From JBLHKT01 sp043101615 (GTDB lineage Bacteria; Planctomycetota; Phycisphaerae; Phycisphaerales; UBA1924): DNA of 10,148 nt. Positions 6,801 through 10,148 of the stretch are shown here, one piece after another. Below the pieces are notes generated by a model, which was not told where the DNA came from, did not search any database, and saw only the letters and a list, made by a program, of their open reading frames with translations. The number at the start of each line of letters is the position of its first letter. The stretch's first letter is position 1. Location: NCBI GenBank assembly GCA_043101615.1, contig JBICID010000115.1:1-10148 (forward strand), written 5' to 3'. A program made the position numbers and the translations under genes.

Positions 6801-7026
6801 TGACGATGAGCTGGTCACGCGGGAGGTCGAGGTCGACGGATTTGAGGTTGTGCTCTTTGGCGCCGCGGACGCGGATGAGGCGCTGGTCGATGGCGGCGGA
6901 CTTCTTTGGCGCGGGCTTGGAAGCGGCTTTCTTTTTGGAGCGTTTCTTGGTGGGCACTGGCTTGGGTTCGGTGGTGGAGGCGGCCTTGGTGGTGGCTTTG
7001 GGAGGGGGGGCCGCGGGTTTGGGCAT
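3895..7026 (-). CDS. uvrA: UvrABC excision nuclease subunit A
   Basis: UvrA is the cytoplasmic damage-sensing ATPase of nucleotide excision repair; it loads UvrB on damaged DNA. This protein has 1043 residues, against about 940 in E. coli. It has two ABC ATPase halves: Walker A at 78-85 (GLSGSGKS) and 733-740 (GVSGSGKS); signature LSGGEAQR at 580-587 and 926-933; Walker B with DEP at 604-609 and 958-963; and switch histidines in VVEHD and VIEHN. The C-terminal zinc site is intact (C836, C839, C859, C862). In the N-terminal site the second pair is present (C354, C357), but the first reads D-P-D-H (329-332). Extra length comes from a lysine/proline/alanine-rich tail (1-46) and an insert near 494-517. 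ATG 7026 is the only methionine before the domain; its ribosome site is weak (GAGAGAGA). The gene starts 39 bases after the small membrane protein stop, suggesting cotranscription. No LexA-type box was recognised upstream. Confidence 0.97.
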   Translation of the reverse strand: MPKPAAPPPKATTKAASTTEPKPVPTKKRSKKKAASKPAPKKSAAIDQRLIRVRGAKEHNLKSVDLDLPRDQLIVMTGLSGSGKSSLAFDTIFAEGQRKYMESLSAYARQFLDQLKKPDVEEIEGIPPTIAIEQRSSAHNPRSTVATTTEIYDYLRLLYARCGTPRSWAVTKQKKDGTVTARSGRKIEASSATQIVDHVMGMGEGTRLMVLAPVIRGQKGHHKDALESLHTAGWGRARVNGNVTDLRDALKEGGDNPLNLHRYKKHTIEAVVDRIVLKDDARQRLAESIEAALRLADGSVIVTVNDPPTKDSDNRDLWTDHTFSEKFADPDHPEIALDELSPRVFSFNSPYGACPTCHGLGAILEFDPELVLPDPDKPILKGGVAPWKKNGPGGMIYPRYLRRFCRAFGIHGSTLIGNLEDHQRTLLLHGTTPEQEEAYGVSWEGVIPLLDKWFDKTESAWAKDHLHTFQTESTCPTCHGDRLSIQALHVTLDSTHKADTARATSDTVIGRPKNNGTMLNIAELSRLNIDDAIDYIEGLTLTREQAHIAEPILREVGNRLRFLTSVGLEYLSLDRRTATLSGGEAQRIRLATQVGSGLVGACYVLDEPTIGLHQRDNDRLIATLRHLTDIGNTVLVVEHDEDMIRAADHVVDIGPGPGVHGGRVVAQGTLDDIKNTEGSLTGDYLSGRRTIDVPKERRPLSDRKAVTVKGASHNNLKGIDVAFPVGGFICVTGVSGSGKSTLVNDILLRAVKQHLHGSRDKPGAHARVNGLHHIDRIIEVDQSPIGRTPRSNPATYTNVFDEIRKVFTQTKEAKIRGYKPGRFSFNVTAQHGGGRCEACQGQGLKKIEMHFLPDVFVECEVCEGKRYNRETLQVTYRGKNIADVLGMTVEDACDFFENHPKILRFVTCLRDVGLDYLTLGQPSTTLSGGEAQRVKLATELGKGTRHDGTPSPEHTLYILDEPTTGLHFEDIRKLIRVLNQLADAGNTLVVIEHNLDVIKCADHLIDLGPEGGDNGGTLVAHGTPEDVAKSKPSHTGRYLKPML

Positions 7027-7065
7027 GGGGGGTTCTCTCTCGGGGAGGTGGAGGGTAGGGTGGGA

Positions 7066-7317
7066 TTAGCCGGGGTCGGGTTCGGTTGTTGGGGGTTCGG
7101 TGGTAGCGGGCGGGGTGGATGCGGGCTGGTCCTGTTCGGATTGCTCTGCCTGGGATTGGGCGGCCTGCTGCTGGCGGGCGAGGCCCTTGCGGTACTGGAA
7201 CCAGGCGAGAAGCATGAGGCCGATGGCGACGCCGGCGAGGTAGATGCCGAGCTTGTCCTTGAAGGAGCGTCCGGTGTTGGGTTCGGGTTGGTGTGGGGAG
7301 GTGGGTTGTGGGGGCAT
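7066..7317 (-). CDS. Small single-pass membrane protein upstream of uvrA
   Basis: This 83-residue protein is not recognised as a named family. It has a proline-rich start (residues 1-15), a basic patch RSFKDK (17-22), one membrane helix (about 23-41, IYLAGVAIGLMLLAWF), then Q-Y-R-K-G. A glutamine/alanine-rich, possibly helical stretch follows (about 48-64), and a proline/threonine-rich acidic tail ends it. The layout suggests a membrane-tethered protein with a flexible tail. ATG 7317 gives a compact protein with its helix intact; the longer open frame upstream runs antisense through the DUF1570 gene and is not credible. No strong ribosome binding site is seen. It lies 39 bases ahead of uvrA on the same strand and is probably in one transcript with it. 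Nothing in it points to a repair function, so co-location may be incidental. Confidence 0.7.
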   Translation of the reverse strand: MPPQPTSPHQPEPNTGRSFKDKLGIYLAGVAIGLMLLAWFQYRKGLARQQQAAQSQAEQSEQDQPASTPPATTEPPTTEPDPG

Positions 7318-7378
7318 GGGGAGTTGTAGGCGGGGTCTCCCTCGGCTTGTGCCGGGGGGTTGCGATGGGATGGCCAGG

Positions 7379-7401
7379 CCCCATTGCTTGCGCAATGGGC
7401 T
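7379..7401 (-). repeat. GCAA-loop palindrome in the divergent gap
   Basis: On the minus strand this reads AGCC, CATTGC, loop GCAA, GCAATGGGG; the stem CCCATTGC/GCAATGGG is perfect over eight pairs (7380-7399). It begins with the same AGCC as the other GNNA-loop repeats. It lies between the divergent small membrane protein and DUF1570 genes. Confidence 0.65.
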
Positions 7402-7430
7402 CGTTTTGGGGGCGTTGGGTTGGATTGGGT

Positions 7431-7452
7431 CCCCCGACTGACGTCGGGGGCT
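7431..7452 (-). repeat. GTCA-loop palindrome in the divergent gap
   Basis: On the minus strand this reads AGCCCCCGAC, loop GTCA, GTCGGGGG, a perfect eight-pair stem (7431-7450). It is 30 bases from the palindrome at 7379-7401, in the same orientation, and both end GGGCTCG on the + strand. Apart from these two repeats and the DUF1570 ribosome site, the 7318-7485 gap shows no promoter I can defend. Confidence 0.65.
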
Positions 7453-7473
7453 CGTCTGGTAGGATCTTGGGAC

Positions 7474-7480
7474 AAGGAGG
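7474..7480 (+). promoter_or_regulatory. Strong ribosome binding site for the DUF1570-like gene
   Basis: AAGGAGG lies five bases before ATG 7486. This is the clearest Shine-Dalgarno site in the window, and it fixes the start against the open frame that extends back to 7360. Confidence 0.85.
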
Positions 7481-7485
7481 TTGGT

Positions 7486-8697
7486 ATGGCGATGTTGCGG
7501 GTTTGGGTGGCGGTGCTGGTGGTTGGGCTCGCGGCGGCGGGGGCGTTCGGATCGGACGAGCTGCGGCGGCACCGGAGTTCGCAGTACACGATCCTGCACA
7601 GCGTCGATGACGAGACGGTGCGCGAGATCGGGCGGCACATGGACGTGGTTTTCCGGGAGTACGCGCGTCGGTTCAGTAGTTTTCCGGTGCGGAACGGGGG
7701 GGACCTGACGCTGTACGTGTTCGGGACCGAGGCGGAGTACATGGCGTTCTTCTCCGAGATGGGGATGAACGCGACGGGGAGCGGGGGGATGTTCTTCCAC
7801 GGTGGGCAGAAGGAGGGGCTTGCGGTGTTCCTCGGGGAGCGGCCGCTGGACGTGGTGCTGGAGACGCTGCGGCACGAGGGGCTGCACCAGTTCGCGTACC
7901 AGCGGGTGCACGAGAACATGCCGCAGTGGCTGAACGAGGGGATGGCGGAGTGGTTCGGGTACGCGATCGAGACGCGGCGCGGGCTGGAGCCGGGTGTGGT
8001 GGACGGCGGGGCTCGGGACCGGGTGCGGGCGGCGATCGAGAACGGCGTGACCTTCCCGCTCGACGAGCTGCTGTTCATGACGAACGCGGAGTGGAACGCT
8101 CGGCTGAACGCGCAGGACGCGCGGGCGGGGGTGATGTACGACCAGAGCTGGAGCGTGGTGCACTTCCTGGTGAACGCGGAGAACGGGAAGTACGAGCGGC
8201 TGCTGTGGGACTATCTGCGGGCGGTGTGGCAGGGGATGAGCTCGGAGCAGGCCGCGGAGAAGGTGTTCACGCGGGATCTGGACCCGATGGAGGAGGCGTG
8301 GAAGGGGTACGTGGAGGCCATGCGGGCGGACCCGCTGCTGGTGGCGAGGTCTCACCTGCGGATCTACGCGCTGGCGCTGGAGAAGCTGTTCGCGGAGGGC
8401 GTGCAGCCGGAGAGCGTGGACGAGATGGTCACGGCGTTGATGGAGCGGAAGTTTGAGGGGACGCGGACGGTGGGGGAGCGGGTGATGCCGATCTCGGGTG
8501 ATCCGGCCAGCGCGGGCGGGTGGTGGATCGGGATGCCGGAGAGCCTGCGCGGGCGGGGGGCGACGGTGCGGATGGTGAAGGACCGGCGGGAGAAGACCCC
8601 GCCGCGGGTGGAGGTGCGGGGGTTGAGGCAGTCGGTGCGGTTGGAGTGGGCGGTGGATCGGGCGGGGGGTTTGAGTTGGGAGGTGGTGGTGGGGTAG
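7486..8697 (+). CDS. Secreted DUF1570-like zinc metallopeptidase
   Basis: This 403-residue protein starts with a clear signal peptide (about residues 4-22), so it is exported. The zincin motif HEGLH (130-134) gives two zinc-binding histidines and the catalytic glutamate E131. WLNEGMAEWFG (148-158) follows and supplies the probable third zinc ligand, E151, with the 16-residue spacing typical of gluzincins. The layout (LETLRHEGLHQF, then PQWLNEGMAEWFGY, then a Y-D-Q-S-W-S-V-V-H-F-L helix near 218-228) matches the DUF1570 group, abundant in planctomycetes and of unproven substrate. The region past about 325 looks like a separate all-beta tail. ATG 7486 is chosen because of AAGGAGG five bases upstream and the signal peptide. 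It is divergent from the small membrane protein gene and converges on uvrB with a repeat element between. Peptidase activity is inferred from the motif only. Confidence 0.85.
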   Translation: MAMLRVWVAVLVVGLAAAGAFGSDELRRHRSSQYTILHSVDDETVREIGRHMDVVFREYARRFSSFPVRNGGDLTLYVFGTEAEYMAFFSEMGMNATGSGGMFFHGGQKEGLAVFLGERPLDVVLETLRHEGLHQFAYQRVHENMPQWLNEGMAEWFGYAIETRRGLEPGVVDGGARDRVRAAIENGVTFPLDELLFMTNAEWNARLNAQDARAGVMYDQSWSVVHFLVNAENGKYERLLWDYLRAVWQGMSSEQAAEKVFTRDLDPMEEAWKGYVEAMRADPLLVARSHLRIYALALEKLFAEGVQPESVDEMVTALMERKFEGTRTVGERVMPISGDPASAGGWWIGMPESLRGRGATVRMVKDRREKTPPRVEVRGLRQSVRLEWAVDRAGGLSWEVVVG

Positions 8698-8729
8698 GGG
8701 GGGAGTTCGCTTCGCGGTTGATGGGATCC

Positions 8730-8861
8730 CCCTCATCCGTCCGCTTCGCGGACACCTTCTCCCCCACCCCCCGAGGGGGAGAAGGAGGCGTGCTTGCGCA
8801 CGCGTTTTACCCCCTCCGCCCGCTTCGCGGGCACCTCCCCCGTCGGTGACGGGGGAGGATC
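8730..8861 (+). repeat. Composite five-hairpin element, copy B (downstream of uvrB)
   Basis: This 132-base element aligns over its full length with 3755-3888. Hairpins in order: GTCCGC/GCGGAC with a TTC loop (8739-8753); CCTTCTCCCCC/GGGGGAGAAGG, eleven perfect pairs (8755-8785); GCGTGC/GCACGC with a TTGC loop (8788-8803); GCCCGC/GCGGGC with a TTC loop (8818-8832); and CCTCCCCCGTC/GACGGGGGAGG (8834-8858). The third and fourth stems differ from copy A but remain fully paired. It lies between the convergent DUF1570-like gene and uvrB. This copy is better paired than copy A and may be younger. Confidence 0.85.
8834..8858 (-). terminator. Terminator-like hairpin after uvrB
   Basis: This perfect 11-base-pair stem with a GGT loop is identical to the hairpin after uvrA at 3861-3885. 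In the uvrB direction it follows the stop codon by about 29 bases, with a small palindrome between. No T-run follows, so termination is possible but not shown. Confidence 0.35.
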
Positions 8862-8866
8862 AAGAA

Positions 8867-8889
8867 CCCCCTCGCTGGCGCTCGGGGCT
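8867..8889 (-). repeat. GCCA-loop palindrome abutting the uvrB stop codon
   Basis: On the minus strand this reads AGCCCCGAGC, loop GCCA, GCGAGGGGG, with two interior mismatches. It agrees at 20 of 23 positions with 758-780. Its first two bases, AG, are the last two bases of the uvrB TAG stop codon (8888-8890), so the repeat takes part in ending the reading frame. Confidence 0.7.
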
Positions 8890-10148
8890 AGTTTCGTTTG
8901 GTGCGGTTGTGTTTCTTGCCCTTCTTGGTGCCGGGCTTGGGGCGGTTGGAGAAGAGGTTGTCGAGGTCGGCTCGTTTGACGGTGACGGGGCCGTCTTCGG
9001 GGTCGGCGGCGGCGATCATCTCCTTGACGGTGTTCATCTGATCGCGGAGCTGGGCGGCCTTCTCGAACTGGAGGTTCTGGGCGGCGTCGAGCATCTCGGA
9101 CTCGAGGATGCCCACGAGGTCCGCGGCGTCGATGGCGGGCTCGGTGGACTCGGCGGACTGGCGGGCCTGGCGGCGGGCCTTGAGCTCGGAGTCGATGCCG
9201 CGTCGGATGGACTTGGTGATGGTGCGCGGGGTGATGCCGTGCTCGGCGTTGTAGGCGGTCTGTTTTTCGCGTCGGCGTTCGGTCTCGTCGATGGCGGCCT
9301 GCATGGCGGGGGTCATGGTGTCGGCGTAGAGGATGACCTTGGAGTCGGCGTTGCGGGCGGCGCGACCCATCTGCTGGATGAGCGAGGTGGCGGAGCGGAG
9401 GAAGCCTTCTTTGTCTGCGTCGAGGACGCAGACGAGGGAGACCTCGGGCAGGTCGAGGCCCTCGCGGAGGAGGTTGACGCCGACGAGGACGTCGAACTCG
9501 CCGGAGCGGAGGCCCATGAGGAGCTCGACGCGTTCGAGGGTCTCGATCTCGGAGTGGAGGTAGCGGGCGCGGAGGCTGTGCTTGTTGAGGAAGTTGGTGA
9601 GGTCCTCGCAGAGGCGCTTGGTGAGGGCGGTGACGAGGACGCGGTCGCCGCGTGCGGCGCGTTCGGCGCAGGCCTCCATGAGGTCCTGGACCTGGCCCTG
9701 TGCGGGTCGGATCTCGATGGTGGGGTCGAGTAGGCCGGTGGGGCGGATGACCTGCTCGACGACGTCGCCCTGGGTTTGTTCGAGCTCGTAGGGGCCGGGG
9801 GTGGCGGAGACGTAGACGGTCTGTGGGACGAGCCGGCGGAACTCCTCGAAGGTGAGGGGGCGGTTGTCGAGGGCGGAGGGGAGGCGGAAGCCGTGCTCGA
9901 CGAGGACGTCCTTGCGGGCCTTGTCGCCGTTGTACATGGCGTTGATCTGCGGGATGGTGACGTGGGACTCGTCGATGATGACGAACCAGTCGGCGAGGTT
10001 GGTGCGGGCCGCGCCGTAGCGCTGGGCGTCCGTCTCGTGGTCCCGTGTGTCCCAGTCTCGGTTCTCGCCGCCTTCGCCCTTCGGGTCGAAGGCGGGCACC
10101 GCTCCCCCAACGCCGCCTTCGCCCTTCGGGTCGAAGGCGGGCACCGTG
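8888..10148 (-). CDS. uvrB: UvrABC excision nuclease subunit B, C-terminal part (cut by the window edge)
   Basis: UvrB is the helicase-like protein that verifies damage after UvrA loads it and then recruits UvrC. About 419 codons are visible; the start, Walker A and beta-hairpin lie beyond the right edge. The GTG at 10144 is an internal valine, not a start. Counting from it, motif II DESH is at 58-61, followed by VTIPQ, GFRLPSALDNRPL (85-97) and YVSATPG (111-117). Motif V GVNLLREGLDLPEV is at 222-235 and motif VI QQMGRAARN at 257-265. ETERRREKQ and HGITP follow, then the UVR domain (about 343-378) that contacts UvrA or UvrC, and a lysine-rich tail. Upstream of DESH the usual short linker is occupied by a tandem repeat: VPAFDPKGEGG at 1-11 and 16-26, then a charged stretch. 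The DNA of these repeats is palindromic. The frame stays open, so the gene is probably functional. It converges on the DUF1570-like gene. Confidence 0.95.
   Translation of the reverse strand, partial: TVPAFDPKGEGGVGGAVPAFDPKGEGGENRDWDTRDHETDAQRYGAARTNLADWFVIIDESHVTIPQINAMYNGDKARKDVLVEHGFRLPSALDNRPLTFEEFRRLVPQTVYVSATPGPYELEQTQGDVVEQVIRPTGLLDPTIEIRPAQGQVQDLMEACAERAARGDRVLVTALTKRLCEDLTNFLNKHSLRARYLHSEIETLERVELLMGLRSGEFDVLVGVNLLREGLDLPEVSLVCVLDADKEGFLRSATSLIQQMGRAARNADSKVILYADTMTPAMQAAIDETERRREKQTAYNAEHGITPRTITKSIRRGIDSELKARRQARQSAESTEPAIDAADLVGILESEMLDAAQNLQFEKAAQLRDQMNTVKEMIAAADPEDGPVTVKRADLDNLFSNRPKPGTKKGKKHNRTKRN
10066..10101. repeat. Palindromic unit 1 inside uvrB
   Basis: This 36-base unit is identical to 10111-10146. 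Arms CCGCCTTCG (10069-10077) and CGAAGGCGG (10086-10094) enclose CCC-TTC-GGG plus a single unpaired T, making one long hairpin, followed by GCACCG. It is translated in frame within UvrB as part of a 15-residue repeat. Confidence 0.9.
10111..10146. repeat. Palindromic unit 2 inside uvrB
   Basis: This is an identical copy of 10066-10101, separated from it by nine bases (CTCCCCCAA), for a 45-base period that keeps the reading frame. More units could lie past the window edge, only two bases away. Confidence 0.9.

Noticed and set aside
4759..7329. 856-codon open frame on + opposite uvrA
   Set aside because: It is a low-complexity G/V/D/E-rich mirror of C-ending codons in uvrA, a known artefact in high-GC genes. 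UvrA itself is unmistakable.
7318..7485. LexA/SOS box upstream of uvrA
   Set aside because: Neither the CTGT-N8-ACAG nor the GAAC-N4-GTTC pattern is present in the gap, and the planctomycete motif is not known to me.
7066..8736. Long minus-strand open frame ending with the small membrane protein
   Set aside because: Only the last 83 codons look like a protein. The rest is antisense to the DUF1570-like gene and has shadow composition.
10142..10144. GTG as the start of uvrB
   Set aside because: It lies inside the tandem repeat and would remove Walker A and more than 300 essential residues. The gene simply runs off the window.
10066..10148. CRISPR array
   Set aside because: The repeats are separated by only nine bases, lie in a coding frame and form long hairpins; there is no unique spacer of normal length.

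Overview
The window looks like a piece of a high-GC planctomycete chromosome, most likely from the Phycisphaerae or a relative. This is inferred from gene content: a DUF1570-type secreted zincin, an FG-GAP/VCBS propeller protein, a long lysine-tailed UvrA, and many short palindromes of a type common in planctomycete intergenic DNA. No 16S or other taxonomic marker is present. The + strand is G-rich almost throughout, whichever way genes run, so + is probably the leading strand.

Layout: 1-182 holds palindromic repeats only. 183-662 (-) is a HIT-family protein. A 201-base divergent gap with two more repeats leads to a four-helix membrane protein with a LytTR DNA-binding domain (864-1727, +), then a secreted protein with seven FG-GAP/VCBS calcium-loop repeats (1898-3112, +). 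An AT-richer orphan gene for a one-helix membrane protein follows (3267-3728, +). It converges on uvrA (3895-7026, -). A small membrane protein gene (7066-7317, -) lies just upstream of uvrA, probably in the same transcript. Divergent from it is a secreted DUF1570-like metallopeptidase (7486-8697, +), which converges on uvrB (8888 to beyond the right edge, -; only its C-terminal part is present).

UvrA and UvrB are the damage-recognition pair of nucleotide excision repair. Here they lie on the same strand but are separated by an opposite-strand gene and a small membrane-protein gene. UvrA keeps both ATPase halves and its C-terminal zinc site, but the first half of its N-terminal zinc site reads D-P-D-H instead of C-x-x-C.

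The most unusual content is the repeat landscape. (1) Two composite elements of about 132 bases, each with five hairpins in the same order, lie just downstream of uvrA and of uvrB, both between convergent genes. Their stems differ in sequence but stay paired. (2) At least eight small palindromes have a four-base GNNA loop. One directly abuts the uvrB stop codon. (3) Two tandem 36-base palindromic units at a 45-base period lie in frame inside uvrB, 32 codons before its DESH helicase motif, and resemble one module of the composite elements. This points to a palindromic repeat family that can sit inside a conserved DNA-repair gene.
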